The translations under genes and the position numbers were made by a program. Under the pieces are notes generated by a model that saw only the letters and a program-made list of their open reading frames with translations, was not told where the DNA came from and searched no databases. Source: Candidatus Coprenecus merdigallinarum (lineage in GTDB: Bacteria; Bacteroidota; Bacteroidia; Bacteroidales; UBA932). Taken from it: DNA of 64,000 nt. The stretch spans positions 62,001 to 126,000 of the forward strand of contig DVGV01000061.1 in assembly GCA_018712545.1 (NCBI GenBank). Direction: 5' to 3'. This document shows positions 54,559-63,699 of the stretch, one piece after another; the first letter of the stretch is position 1; every line of letters begins with the position of its first letter.

Positions 54559-55203
54559 ATGAAAGACAACGTATACTTCGTAAGCGGAATCGACACCAAC
54601 GTCGGGAAAAGCTACGCCACAGGATTCATCGCCCGTACCTGGAACTCAGAGGGCAGGCGTACCATCACCCAGAAACTCATTCAGACAGGGAACACAGGCA
54701 TGTCGGAGGACATAGAGCTGCACCGCAGGATCATGGGATGCGGCCTGCTGCCCGAGGACCGCGAGGGACTGACCATGCCCGAGATATTCTCCTACCCGTG
54801 CTCTCCCCACCTGGCCGCCGAGATAGACGGACGCCAGATCGATTTCTGGAAGATACAGAAGGCTACTGAGGAGCTGGCCGGCCGCTACGATGCCGTACTG
54901 CTCGAAGGTGCCGGCGGACTCATGGTGCCGCTGACCCGCAAGCTGCTGACGATAGACTACATCGCATGGAAACGCTACCCGCTGATCTACGTCACCTCAG
55001 GACGCCTGGGCAGCATCAACCATTTTCTCTTAGGGCTGGAAGCCATCCGCGCCCGCCGCATCCGTCTGCACACCGTAGCCTACAACCTCTTCCCCCGCGA
55101 GGAGGACGACCGCATCAGCCGCGACACCGAGGGCTACATCCGCGACGTGCTCGCCCGCGAGTGGCCGGATACTCAGTTTGTCACCGTTCCGTTACTGGAA
55201 TAA
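54559..55203 (+). CDS. bioD: Dethiobiotin synthetase
   Basis: ATP-dependent carboxylase that closes the ureido ring of dethiobiotin. The 214-residue protein has the P-loop GIDTNVGKSYATG near the N terminus and the LLEGAGGLMVPLT motif. It ends the bioB-A-F-G-C-D operon, which thus encodes a full pathway from malonyl-ACP. Confidence 0.95.
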   Translation: MKDNVYFVSGIDTNVGKSYATGFIARTWNSEGRRTITQKLIQTGNTGMSEDIELHRRIMGCGLLPEDREGLTMPEIFSYPCSPHLAAEIDGRQIDFWKIQKATEELAGRYDAVLLEGAGGLMVPLTRKLLTIDYIAWKRYPLIYVTSGRLGSINHFLLGLEAIRARRIRLHTVAYNLFPREEDDRISRDTEGYIRDVLAREWPDTQFVTVPLLE

Positions 55204-55235
55204 CAGTGTACATCCTGTAACGATTTTGAAATATT

Positions 55236-55269
55236 TTTGACGGTCTGTTTATATTTTTAAGTATATTTG
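55236..55269 (+). promoter_or_regulatory. Promoter of the first BACON/module lipoprotein gene
   Basis: TTTG at 55236-55239 and TATATTTG at 55262-55269 with a 22-base spacer, 42 bases before the ATG at 55311. It separates the lipoprotein pair from the biotin operon. Confidence 0.55.
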
Positions 55270-55310
55270 ACACGATAACTTATTTTTATTAATCATAACA
55301 CTTACATTGT

Positions 55311-57236
55311 ATGAAGAGGCCATCTTGTCTTTTACTGCTGCTGACAGCAGCCCTGTCCCTTTTTACCATCTCCGCATGTAAGGAGAAGATTGAACCCGCC
55401 GAGCCGGCAGCTCTGACACTTGACCCTTCGGAAGAAATTGTTTTCGATGCCGAAGGCGGTACAAGGACTGTCACAGTTACTTCCAACCGGGAGTGGACTG
55501 TCGAGTCCGGACAGCCCGACCATTTTTCCGTTCAGAAAGTGGATAACGGGACATTTACCATCACCGCCGCACCCAATGAAAGCGTAGAGGCGGTTCCCGC
55601 TGTGACTATCACCGTAACAGCAGGTGAAGGAAAGGACGACACTATCTCCAAAACTCTGACTGTAAGCCAGTTGGGCCGCGAAGCTCTCATCCTGACGGTT
55701 ACAGTCGAGAACATCACCGCCACCTCCATGGACATGACCGTTACACCATCAGTCGACACGGCCCGGTACTACTACGATGTCATCGAGAAAAGCGTCCTGG
55801 ATGAACATCACTCCGGAGACCTCGCAGTCTATATGGAAAATATGATGGCCGAGGCCATCAGCAGTTTCGGAAGCCTCGAAGCTGCCCTTGAGGCCCTGTG
55901 CGACACCGGTATTCAGAAATACACCTTCGACAGCCAGAAGCCCGAGACAGAATACGTGGCATTTGCCGCAGGACTGGATGATGAGGGCAAAGTATCCTCG
56001 GAGATAGCATCAGAGCTGTACACCACTCTCGAGATGCCCGGAACCTCTTTCGAGGTGGAGTTCAGCAACACCACTTACGACGGAACCGACTACAAGGTAA
56101 CTCCCAGCAATGACACCGTATCCTATTACCACTGCGTACGCCCGGTTGCCGAATATGAAGGACTCTCCGATGAGGAATTGCTGGAGGCCATCATCGCGGA
56201 GGACTCGTTCGTCATCCCCTTCTACTCCACTACAGGAGTCTCCGAATACGTAAACGAACACCTCAACCTGGCCGATACGAAGTACATGGTACTGGTATTC
56301 GGTATCTCGGGCGGATACTACGAGGTCGTGCCCACTACGGATCTCTTCAAGTTTGAATACAGCACCATACCGCCCGAGACCGATCCCAAGGACTGCACTT
56401 TCAAGTTCGACTTCACCAACATCACGGCAAAGAGCGCTGACGTAAAGATCACTCCCTCGGATGAGCACGTACCCTATATCTACGACCTGATCGCCGAGGA
56501 GGACTACGAGGCCTTCAAGGATGATATGGCCGGATATGTCGCCGACTACATTGAGAACAATATCACCAGCATCGACTATGCCCGCTACGACGGAGAACAG
56601 AGCTACATGTACTACCAGACACTCGAGCCGGGCACTACCTACTACAACTGGGTAGCCTGCATCGACGCCTACGGCAACCTCATGGCCGACGTGGTGATCA
56701 GCCAGCCGTTCTCCACAATACCCAGGCAGGAAAGCAGCGCAACCATCACTGCAGTAGTGAACAAATACTTCGATGGAGACGAGCTGTACAGGCTGTATCC
56801 CGAGGACTATCCTGACGGACAGGGCAAGGCCTATGTGTCAGTGACATTCACCGCCAGCGAAGACGCCAAGACATGGTACGGCGAGATGGTGGAGGAAGAC
56901 CCGGACGACCCTACATCGGCCATCTCCGACCAGGAAATAGCAGAAATCCTCAACTACAGCGGTTCCTGGTGCCCTACGGGGAAGCTTTACTGGGCCAACT
57001 GGGACAAGGAACACACCATCCTGGCAGTAGCCATCGGCCCTGACGAGAACTACAGCAAGGTATTCCGCCTCACAACTACCTTTACCAAGGAGGGCGCCAA
57101 CGACATCTCAGAATTTGAGAAGCCCGTAAGTCCCTGGTCTGCCGGACCTGCAGAAACAGGAGTGGACAAGCCGGCCTATATCCCTAAAGTGGTAATGTAC
57201 AGGTCCGCTGAATCCGTTGAAAGAAAGACCAGATAG
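55311..57236 (+). CDS. Lipoprotein: BACON-like domain plus four tandem modules (first of pair)
   Basis: A 641-residue predicted lipoprotein: hydrophobic signal and lipobox ISAC (Cys23), then KEKIEP. Residues about 35-122 form a BACON-like Ig domain (GGTRTVTVTSNREWTV). Four related modules of about 110-120 residues follow, starting near 127, 245, 361 and 476; each has a conserved opening of the type ITAxSxDxxxTPS and a YYYDVI/YIYDLI-like strand. This is a surface-type architecture; the ligand and function are unknown. It lies 8 bases from a paralogue of the same plan. Confidence 0.7.
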   Translation: MKRPSCLLLLLTAALSLFTISACKEKIEPAEPAALTLDPSEEIVFDAEGGTRTVTVTSNREWTVESGQPDHFSVQKVDNGTFTITAAPNESVEAVPAVTITVTAGEGKDDTISKTLTVSQLGREALILTVTVENITATSMDMTVTPSVDTARYYYDVIEKSVLDEHHSGDLAVYMENMMAEAISSFGSLEAALEALCDTGIQKYTFDSQKPETEYVAFAAGLDDEGKVSSEIASELYTTLEMPGTSFEVEFSNTTYDGTDYKVTPSNDTVSYYHCVRPVAEYEGLSDEELLEAIIAEDSFVIPFYSTTGVSEYVNEHLNLADTKYMVLVFGISGGYYEVVPTTDLFKFEYSTIPPETDPKDCTFKFDFTNITAKSADVKITPSDEHVPYIYDLIAEEDYEAFKDDMAGYVADYIENNITSIDYARYDGEQSYMYYQTLEPGTTYYNWVACIDAYGNLMADVVISQPFSTIPRQESSATITAVVNKYFDGDELYRLYPEDYPDGQGKAYVSVTFTASEDAKTWYGEMVEEDPDDPTSAISDQEIAEILNYSGSWCPTGKLYWANWDKEHTILAVAIGPDENYSKVFRLTTTFTKEGANDISEFEKPVSPWSAGPAETGVDKPAYIPKVVMYRSAESVERKTR

Positions 57237-57244
57237 ACACAGCC

Positions 57245-59134
57245 ATGAAGACAACCCGTATCAGCAGACTGATTATCTTCTGTGCACTCCTGCCTATGCT
57301 CCACGTACTGGCAGGATGTATGGACAAAGAACTGCCTAGACCGGTCATATCCGTCCAGGCACCTTCTTCTCCGGTAGGCCCGGAAGGAGGAGTGCTTGCA
57401 CTGGCCGTCAGCGTGACCAACCCTGTCGAGGGTATAACGCTTGAGGCAGCATGCTCCGAGGAGTGGTTCCATATCAACTCCGTAACCAACAGCATGATGA
57501 CTGCAGCCATAGATGAGAACGGCTCTGGCAGGGAAAGGACCGCAGAAGTGACCTTTACCTACAAAGGAGCAGACCCGGTAACTGTGACTGTCGTGCAGTC
57601 GGATACTCCCGCGCCGTTTGTCATTACCGCCGGGGACGCTTACTACGACACTCTCGGCGTACATGTAACACCGTCCGATCCGGCCATAGCCTATGTAGTA
57701 ATGGCCATGCCCTCGGATGAGTTTGACGCTGACAATGCCGCAGCATGGACAGTGAATTATGTGCAGAATATAGCAGACCTCAACGGAATCACTTTTGAGG
57801 AAGCTCTCAGCGCCGTAACGTACCGTGGAGAGCAGGATGCGGCAGTCTACGGACTTTACCCCAACACAGAGCACACTGTCTTTGTCTACGGGACAGACGG
57901 TTCGGGCAATGCACTTACAGACATCGTCACGGTCACCATGGAAACACTCCCGGTACCCGACGGCAAGCCGAGCGGATGCACCATAGACATCACTGTCTCC
58001 GGCATCACCGACAACAGCGCGGCCGTGACATTCTCGCCCTCCAGCCAGTCAGTATTCTACTACTATGATGTGCTGGATGAGGCCGGCTACAGTGCCGTCA
58101 GCAAGGACTGGAATGCCTACATCTACAACTATATGACCTCAAGGGTAATCGAGCCTCTGACACTAGAGCAGACCATAATGATCGTCTGCGCCTCCGGAGA
58201 ATACACCCAGAACGCCTCCGGCCTGCAGCAGGAAACCAAGTACTACGCCTGCGCCGTAGGAGTGGATATGTCAGCCCTCACAGTCACGGATGTCGCTGTG
58301 AAAGAATTCACCACCACTAAATTCATGGAAATCGATTACGCGCTGGACTTCAAGGTCGGGGACGTAACTTCCAGAACAGCCGTCGTGACCGCCCAGGCCA
58401 AGGACGCAAGGGCTTTCTATTACTGGAACGTGATGACTGCCGGCCAGTATAAGGAACTTGGCGGAAACGAGGAGACCATCAGCCAGTGGTTCCTGGATAT
58501 GATGGACGAAAGAAGGATCGAGCAATACGGAGAATATGCGTATCTTATTCCACTGGAAGATTACATCTACTTACAGTGCACGCGTGGAACCGAGCCGGAT
58601 GAATACTCATTCACATCCCTCACCGGCAGCACCGAATACTACCCCTACGGTTTCTGGGTAGAAGAGAGCACCGGCAAAAAAGCTTCCGTGACATCCTTCG
58701 GAACGCCTTTCACAACTCCCGAGACAGTAGAATCATCCGCGACTGTGACGGCAGAAGCCATCCTCACAGACGGAGATGACTGGAAAGAGCTCAACCTGAT
58801 GGCTTTCGGGCATTACGGAGGATATGCGATACTGGGAGCGGAGCTCACTCCCAGTGAGGATGCCGTTAAATGGTACTCGAACATATACGACGTCTCCCAG
58901 CTTTCCTACTCGGACGACGAGCTTGTAACCTCACTCCTGCAGCAGGGATTCTACAACAAGGAACGTTACCACCTGTCCTACGGAGCCGAGTGGGATAAGG
59001 AATACGTCATCCTGAGTGTTGCCGTAGATGCCGAGGGCAATGTCGGCCCGCTGCACAAATGCCGGATTACCGCAACCAAGGAGAACGCCCTGCCTAAGGA
59101 ACGCATCCCTGAACTCTTCCCCGAGGATTTCTAG
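57245..59134 (+). CDS. Lipoprotein: BACON-like domain plus four tandem modules (second of pair)
   Basis: A 629-residue paralogue of the preceding gene product. The signal peptide ends in LAGC (Cys25). A BACON-like domain (about 34-118) is followed by four modules starting near 124, 242, 363 and 498, with matching openings (TPSDPAIAYVV, FSPSSQSVFYYYDVL, AQAKDARAFYYWNV, TPSEDAVKWYSNI). The pair probably arose by tandem duplication followed by divergence, because domain order is kept while sequence differs substantially. It is followed by a hairpin terminator. Confidence 0.7.
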   Translation: MKTTRISRLIIFCALLPMLHVLAGCMDKELPRPVISVQAPSSPVGPEGGVLALAVSVTNPVEGITLEAACSEEWFHINSVTNSMMTAAIDENGSGRERTAEVTFTYKGADPVTVTVVQSDTPAPFVITAGDAYYDTLGVHVTPSDPAIAYVVMAMPSDEFDADNAAAWTVNYVQNIADLNGITFEEALSAVTYRGEQDAAVYGLYPNTEHTVFVYGTDGSGNALTDIVTVTMETLPVPDGKPSGCTIDITVSGITDNSAAVTFSPSSQSVFYYYDVLDEAGYSAVSKDWNAYIYNYMTSRVIEPLTLEQTIMIVCASGEYTQNASGLQQETKYYACAVGVDMSALTVTDVAVKEFTTTKFMEIDYALDFKVGDVTSRTAVVTAQAKDARAFYYWNVMTAGQYKELGGNEETISQWFLDMMDERRIEQYGEYAYLIPLEDYIYLQCTRGTEPDEYSFTSLTGSTEYYPYGFWVEESTGKKASVTSFGTPFTTPETVESSATVTAEAILTDGDDWKELNLMAFGHYGGYAILGAELTPSEDAVKWYSNIYDVSQLSYSDDELVTSLLQQGFYNKERYHLSYGAEWDKEYVILSVAVDAEGNVGPLHKCRITATKENALPKERIPELFPEDF

Positions 59135-59168
59135 ATGCACCGGACCAAAGGGAAACGACCGTAAAGCA

Positions 59169-59209
59169 AACGGGGCCGGACGGACTGCATTGAGTCTTCC
59201 GGCCCCGTT
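59169..59209. terminator. Hairpin terminator after the tandem lipoproteins
   Basis: A long inverted repeat (AACGGGGCCGGA with TCCGGCCCCGTT, extended by partial pairing of CGGACT with AGTCT) lies between the convergent lipoprotein and deformylase genes. The T run is short, so efficiency is uncertain. Confidence 0.6.
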
Positions 59210-59216
59210 CCTGTTA

Positions 59217-59840
59217 TTACCGGACTGCGGGACCCATCCTGTCGGTGAAGAGAATACCATCCAGATGGTCGGTCTCGTGCTGGAAAATTACCGCCGTGTA
59301 GCCGTCCACAGTATCGCGGACCTCCGACAGAGTCTCCGGGTCAGTGTAGCGGATGACTATCTGCTGCGAGCGCTCGACGTCACCGGCTATATCGGGAATG
59401 GATAGGCAGCCTTCAGGGCCTGTCTGCTTCCGCTCGGAGAGATACTCGATGTAAATGTTGGGATACACTTCGAACGGATATCCGGGCTTGTCATAGCGCA
59501 TTACGGCCACTACCCGACGGTTAAGGCCGACCTGGGGAGCAGCCAGCCCTACCCCGTCCTGCGTGGAATCCGTTACCGTAGCTATCATCCTGCGTGCCAG
59601 ACGTTCATAGACCTCCGACTGCAGGTCCTCCTCCGCCAGGTCTGCGCACGGTGTCCGCAGCACCAGCGAATCCTCCGGCGAAGTCACCAGCAGCACCCGC
59701 ATCACTCCGTCCGAAGACATTACCAGATCCGTTTCCTCCGCCGTAAACCGGGGCACCCTGTCTCCGCATCCGGCAGTCAGCAGCAGCGCCAAGCATATCA
59801 CGGCCGGCAACATAAATACATTAAAGAACCTCATTTTCAT
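59217..59840 (-). CDS. Peptide deformylase with a lipoprotein signal peptide
   Basis: A 207-residue peptide deformylase with all three motifs: GVGLAAPQ (96-103), PEGCLSIP with metal ligand Cys145, and QHETDHLDG (187-195) with His188, His192 and catalytic Glu189. PDF removes the formyl group of nascent proteins in the cytoplasm. This one begins with a basic residue, a hydrophobic stretch (about 9-22) and a lipobox LTAGC (Cys25), so it is predicted to be exported and lipid-anchored, where no nascent chain would be met. The first ATG is at 59840, with another at 59834. The promoter box TACATTTG is at 59861-59868. A separate cytoplasmic PDF presumably exists elsewhere in the genome. Confidence 0.85.
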   Translation of the reverse strand: MKMRFFNVFMLPAVICLALLLTAGCGDRVPRFTAEETDLVMSSDGVMRVLLVTSPEDSLVLRTPCADLAEEDLQSEVYERLARRMIATVTDSTQDGVGLAAPQVGLNRRVVAVMRYDKPGYPFEVYPNIYIEYLSERKQTGPEGCLSIPDIAGDVERSQQIVIRYTDPETLSEVRDTVDGYTAVIFQHETDHLDGILFTDRMGPAVR

Positions 59841-59860
59841 CGTGCATCAAAAGATTTATG

Positions 59861-59868
59861 CAAATGTA
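59861..59868 (-). promoter_or_regulatory. -7 box of the deformylase gene
   Basis: The minus strand reads TACATTTG at 59868-59861, an exact match to TAnnTTTG, 20 bases before the ATG at 59840, which confirms that the signal-peptide codons are within the transcript. Confidence 0.55.
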
Positions 59869-59951
59869 GAAAAAGTTCCCCGTTCCGTGAGGAGTAGATG
59901 TTTCTAAAAAAAAATATTAGTGAGTGCTGAGGATTTCCAAATTTTTTTTCC

Positions 59952-59959
59952 TACATTTG
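59952..59959 (+). promoter_or_regulatory. -7 box of the propeller lipoprotein gene
   Basis: TACATTTG, an exact match to TAnnTTTG, 39 bases before the ATG at 59999. Confidence 0.5.
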
Positions 59960-59998
59960 AGACAACTTTGATTTTATCCACAGCAAACAACACCTATT

Positions 59999-61174
59999 AT
60001 GAAAAAGAACCTCATCAAAACAGGAGCAATCGCGGCAGCAATCATTCTGGCCGCATCCTGCGGCTCCGGCAACGGAGACGGAAACCTCATCAGCGTCAAC
60101 TTCAACCGCGTAGACAAGGGGCCGGTCACCAACATCTCCGAGCTGGCCGGAGAGCCTGAGTTCATAGCCCTGGACAGCAGGGTCGAGGCATTCGCCACCG
60201 GTTACAACTACGCATTCAGTGACCACTACATCTGCATCGGAGCATCCATGCGCGGTCCGGCCAAGCTCTACGACCGTGCGACAGGTAAGTTCCTCTGCGA
60301 CGTAGGTACCATCGGCCGCGGTCCGGGCGAATACCTCAACACCTACGGAGCTCCGAGGATAGACGAGGAAGACGGCACGATATGGCTCCTGCCCTGGCAG
60401 ACCAAGACTCTGCTGGGCTTCGACATAGCCACCGGAAAGTTCAAAAAGGAGGTTCCTCTGAAATACGGTGTGCCCAAGGGACAGTTCTCTGTGGACTCAA
60501 AAGCCGGCACAGTAACAGTCGCCGCCCTGCCGTTCAGGGACCTGGTTCCTATGATTGCATGGCAGCAGGACATGCAGGGCAATGTGCTTTGGGAAATACC
60601 CTCAGGTCATCTGACCCTCACCCCCGACTTCAGCAATGAGATCGAGAGCAACGGCAACGCGGAAGGAGCCTTCGACCTGTCGCTCATAACCTGGAGCGGC
60701 GGCAGCGACTCTCTCTATGTCATCAACGAGGGCCGCCTCGATCCGGTCTACACCATCGACTTCAACACCAAGGAGGTGGAATCCGAGGACTACAACCTCA
60801 ATGTCAACGAAGACGCCCCCATCCACTCCTATATCATGCTGCCCGACCGCTTCATCACCAGCGTAAGCTACCCTGTACAGACTGAATGGGGATTCAGCAC
60901 CGGCAAGCCCGAATACGTCATCACTGACCGGCGCACAGGAGAAAGCGTCAGGACGACTTTCTTCAATGACTACCTGGCCAGGGAGACAGACTACGCTTCC
61001 TTCACCGGCGGCTACTGGTACACTGTCACCGACCCCGAGACATTTGCCGAAGATGCAGAAAAGGCCCTGAAGGAAGGCAACCTCTCGGATGAGAACAAGG
61101 CCCGCATCCAGGAAATCCTCAAGGATCTCACTCCTGAAAGCAACAACATCGTAATACTCGCTCCTCTGAAATAA
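59999..61174 (+). CDS. BF3164-like lipoprotein with a predicted six-bladed propeller
   Basis: A 391-residue predicted lipoprotein (lipobox AASC, Cys20). The body contains repeated beta-propeller-like strands with the conserved GTIGRGPGEYLNTYGAPRID segment typical of the 6-bladed propeller lipoproteins (BF3164/DUF4934 group) of Bacteroidales. The function is unknown. It ends in a strong hairpin shared with the convergent tsf operon. Confidence 0.75.
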   Translation: MKKNLIKTGAIAAAIILAASCGSGNGDGNLISVNFNRVDKGPVTNISELAGEPEFIALDSRVEAFATGYNYAFSDHYICIGASMRGPAKLYDRATGKFLCDVGTIGRGPGEYLNTYGAPRIDEEDGTIWLLPWQTKTLLGFDIATGKFKKEVPLKYGVPKGQFSVDSKAGTVTVAALPFRDLVPMIAWQQDMQGNVLWEIPSGHLTLTPDFSNEIESNGNAEGAFDLSLITWSGGSDSLYVINEGRLDPVYTIDFNTKEVESEDYNLNVNEDAPIHSYIMLPDRFITSVSYPVQTEWGFSTGKPEYVITDRRTGESVRTTFFNDYLARETDYASFTGGYWYTVTDPETFAEDAEKALKEGNLSDENKARIQEILKDLTPESNNIVILAPLK

Positions 61175-61196
61175 TATCAGACGGAACCGTGGAAAA

Positions 61197-61235
61197 CAAA
61201 ATGCCGGAGGGACGCGATGTCCTTCCGGCATTTTC
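61197..61235. terminator. Bidirectional terminator between the propeller lipoprotein and tsf
   Basis: A 13-bp stem (ATGCCGGAGGGAC with GTCCTTCCGGCAT, one wobble pair) with a five-base loop, with A residues on one side and T residues on the other, so it can serve both convergent operons. Confidence 0.88.
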
Positions 61236-61261
61236 TATGTATACGACCCTTGCGGGAGGAA

Positions 61262-62257
61262 TTAGTCAACCAGAGATATCCTCTTGAAGACGGTCACCTT
61301 GGCCTCCTTGTCGGCAGCCGCGATAGCAGCCTTGACGGAAGTCTTGCCGTCGCCCATCTGGTACTCCTGCTCCTCGAGGGTGTTCTCCTTGAAGAACTTG
61401 TTCAGACGGCCGTTGGCGATATTGTTGACCATGGCTTCCTGGAGATTGGCGGCCTTCTCTGCGGAGACGGTCCTGATAATCTCGCGGGCCTGGTCAGCCT
61501 GCTCGGGGGTGAGCCATCCCTTGGCAGTGTTGGAGTTGATATGATCCTCACTGTCCACATGAGCGGGGTTGATGCCGGCCTTGCTGAGAGCGGCGTCAAC
61601 AGCCTTCTTCACGAGCTCCTCCTTGGTCTTCTCCACGGCCACCTTGAGCTCCTCGTCGATAACGTTCTGAGGTACGGCCTCTTTATTGACTGCGACGGGG
61701 TTCATGGATGCCACCTGCATGGCCACGCCCTTGGCGAGGTCGAGGGGCACTTCCTTGTTGAAGCCGACGAGAGCGCCGAGCTTGCCGTTGATGGTGTGGA
61801 TATAGGAGATGATGTAGGGAGCCTCGACCTTCTCGTAAGCTACGAGGGAGTGCTTCTCACCGGTCTTGCCGATCTGCTCGGTGATAGCGGCCTCTACTGT
61901 GCGGCCGTCTGCGATGGCGCAGGCCTTGAGAGCCTCCATGTCGGCGGGCATGGCCTTGATGGCCGCATCGGCGATAGCATTGGCAAGAGCCTGGAACTCC
62001 TCGTTCTTGGCTACGAAGTCAGTCTCGCAGCCGAGACAGAGAAGAATACCCTTGCTGCCGTCCACCTTTGCGACAACGGCACCCTCGGATGTCTCGCGGT
62101 CAGCTCTCTTGGCTGCCACGAGCTTGCCTTTCTCACGGATAATCTCCTTTGCTCTGTCATAGTCGCCGTTAGCCTCGATGAGGGCCTTCTTGCAGTCCAT
62201 CATACCGGCTCCGGTCATCTTGCGGAGCTTCTGTACGTCTATTGCTTTGATTTCCAT
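61262..62257 (-). CDS. tsf: Translation elongation factor Ts
   Basis: Nucleotide exchange factor for EF-Tu. The 331-residue product has the N-terminal UBA-like domain ([17 protein letters not shown]), the conserved [10 protein letters not shown] motif near 80 and an extended C-terminal half, somewhat longer than the E. coli protein, as in other Bacteroidota. It follows rpsB by 18 bases. Confidence 0.97.
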   Translation of the reverse strand: MEIKAIDVQKLRKMTGAGMMDCKKALIEANGDYDRAKEIIREKGKLVAAKRADRETSEGAVVAKVDGSKGILLCLGCETDFVAKNEEFQALANAIADAAIKAMPADMEALKACAIADGRTVEAAITEQIGKTGEKHSLVAYEKVEAPYIISYIHTINGKLGALVGFNKEVPLDLAKGVAMQVASMNPVAVNKEAVPQNVIDEELKVAVEKTKEELVKKAVDAALSKAGINPAHVDSEDHINSNTAKGWLTPEQADQAREIIRTVSAEKAANLQEAMVNNIANGRLNKFFKENTLEEQEYQMGDGKTSVKAAIAAADKEAKVTVFKRISLVD

Positions 62258-62275
62258 TTCCTAGAAGTTTAAAAA

Positions 62276-63121
62276 TTAATTCTCAGCGACAGGAGCGGCC
62301 TCTGCTGCGGGAGCCTCCTCTGCAGCAGGAGCGGCTGCAGCGGCCTTGGGAGCGCTGCCTTTACGGGGACGCATCTTCTTGCCGGAAGCGGCATTGTCAG
62401 CCTCACGGGCCTCTTCCTCTTTGTCCTTTTCGAGCTTTCTCTCCTCCAGACCCTCCTTGATGGCTCCGCAGAGAGCATCGAGGATGATGGATTCGGATTT
62501 AGCTGCATCGTCATTACCCGGAATCACATAATCAACGGGGGTGGGATCGCAACATGTATCAACAACTGCGATAACGGGGATATTGAGACGGTTGGCCTCC
62601 TTGACGGCATTCATCTCTTTCTGTACATCCACTACGAAAAGGGCGGCGGGAAGACGGTTGAGATCAGCTATGGAACCGAGGTTCTTCTCGAGCTTTGCTC
62701 TCTGACGGGTAATCTGAAGACGCTCGCGCTTTGCAAGGGTCTCGAATGTTCCGTTGGTCATCATCTCGTCGATGGTGTGCATCTTCTTGACAGCTTTACG
62801 GATGGTGGGGAAGTTGGTCAGCATTCCACCGGGCCATCTTTCAGTCACATAAGGCATTCCGACACCCTGCGCATATTCTGCGACGATGTCCTTGGCCTGC
62901 TTTTTGGTAGCCACGAAGAGGATACGGCGGCCCGCACGGGCGAGCTGCTTCATTACGTTCGCGGCCTCGTCTATCTTTACAACAGTCTTATGCAGGTCTA
63001 TGATATGGATTCCGTTCTTCTCCATGAAAATGTAAGGAGCCATCTTAGGATTCCATTTTCTCTTCAGGTGACCGAAGTGAACACCTGCATCAAGTAAATC
63101 TTGGAAATTTGTTCTGGGCAT
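62276..63121 (-). CDS. rpsB: 30S ribosomal protein S2
   Basis: A 281-residue S2. The conserved core runs to about residue 230 (DAGVHFGHLKRKWNPKMAPYI near the N terminus, NLPxxAVVDT-like NIPVIAVVDTCCDPT near 190). The last 45 residues are an Ala/Glu/Lys-rich extension, similar in style to the rplQ tail. The gene is followed by tsf; a 179-base gap separates it from rpsI. Confidence 0.97.
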   Translation of the reverse strand: MPRTNFQDLLDAGVHFGHLKRKWNPKMAPYIFMEKNGIHIIDLHKTVVKIDEAANVMKQLARAGRRILFVATKKQAKDIVAEYAQGVGMPYVTERWPGGMLTNFPTIRKAVKKMHTIDEMMTNGTFETLAKRERLQITRQRAKLEKNLGSIADLNRLPAALFVVDVQKEMNAVKEANRLNIPVIAVVDTCCDPTPVDYVIPGNDDAAKSESIILDALCGAIKEGLEERKLEKDKEEEAREADNAASGKKMRPRKGSAPKAAAAAPAAEEAPAAEAAPVAEN

Positions 63122-63300
63122 TGTTTTGTTAATTTTGTCTCTGTGTTATACAAGAGTTCTCTTTGTTAATCTCGAAGTAGCGGCGCATTTACGCGGCCGG
63201 TCTTCCAAATTTCTCGCAGCAGGACAAACGCGCAGTAACCGTCAAAGGGGTCTGTCCGTTTTGGATCCTGACTGTGCATTCTGAATGTTCTACGTAAATA
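63122..63300. other. rpsI-rpsB intergenic leader
   Basis: A 179-base gap that includes self-complementary GC-rich stretches (around GGCGCATTTACGCGGCCGG at 63183-63201), so the rpsB message may carry a structured leader. No clear TAnnTTTG promoter was found on the minus strand here, and no tRNA. Confidence 0.3.
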
Positions 63301-63690
63301 CTAACGTTTGCTGAACTGGAAGCGTCTACGTGCACCGGGCTGTCCGGGTTTCTTCCTCTCGACCTCGCGGGCATCGCGGGTGAGGAAACCGTTGGACTTC
63401 AGAACCGGACGATAGGCCTCCTTGTTGATCTCGCAGAGTGCGCGGGATATGGCAAGGCGGAGTGCCTCGGCCTGGCCTTTGATTCCACCGCCGTCAAGGT
63501 TTACCTTGATGTCGAAATCGGCCAGAGTATCGGTAACACTCAGAGGCTGCATCACGATATAGCGGAGAGTATCCTCCTTGAAGTAGTCCTCAAGGGTACG
63601 GCCGTTGACGGTGATGTTGCCTTTACCTGTAGTCACATAAACGCGAGCGACAGCAGATTTACGTCTTCCAAGGGCGTTGATTACTTCCAT
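63301..63690 (-). CDS. rpsI: 30S ribosomal protein S9
   Basis: A 129-residue S9 whose C-terminal tail (RRRFQFSKR) reaches the P-site tRNA. The N terminus [19 protein letters not shown] and the [19 protein letters not shown] motif are typical. It follows rplM at 9 bases. Confidence 0.97.
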   Translation of the reverse strand: MEVINALGRRKSAVARVYVTTGKGNITVNGRTLEDYFKEDTLRYIVMQPLSVTDTLADFDIKVNLDGGGIKGQAEALRLAISRALCEINKEAYRPVLKSNGFLTRDAREVERKKPGQPGARRRFQFSKR

Positions 63691-63699
63691 TTGCTCTGT

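Noticed and set aside
55204..55235. A possible terminator after bioD
   Set aside because: Only a weak ACAG/CTGT repeat without a T run; not supportable.
61217..62272. A 351-codon plus-strand open frame over tsf
   Set aside because: It is the reverse frame of the well-supported tsf gene, with a low-complexity Leu/Gly/Val-rich product.
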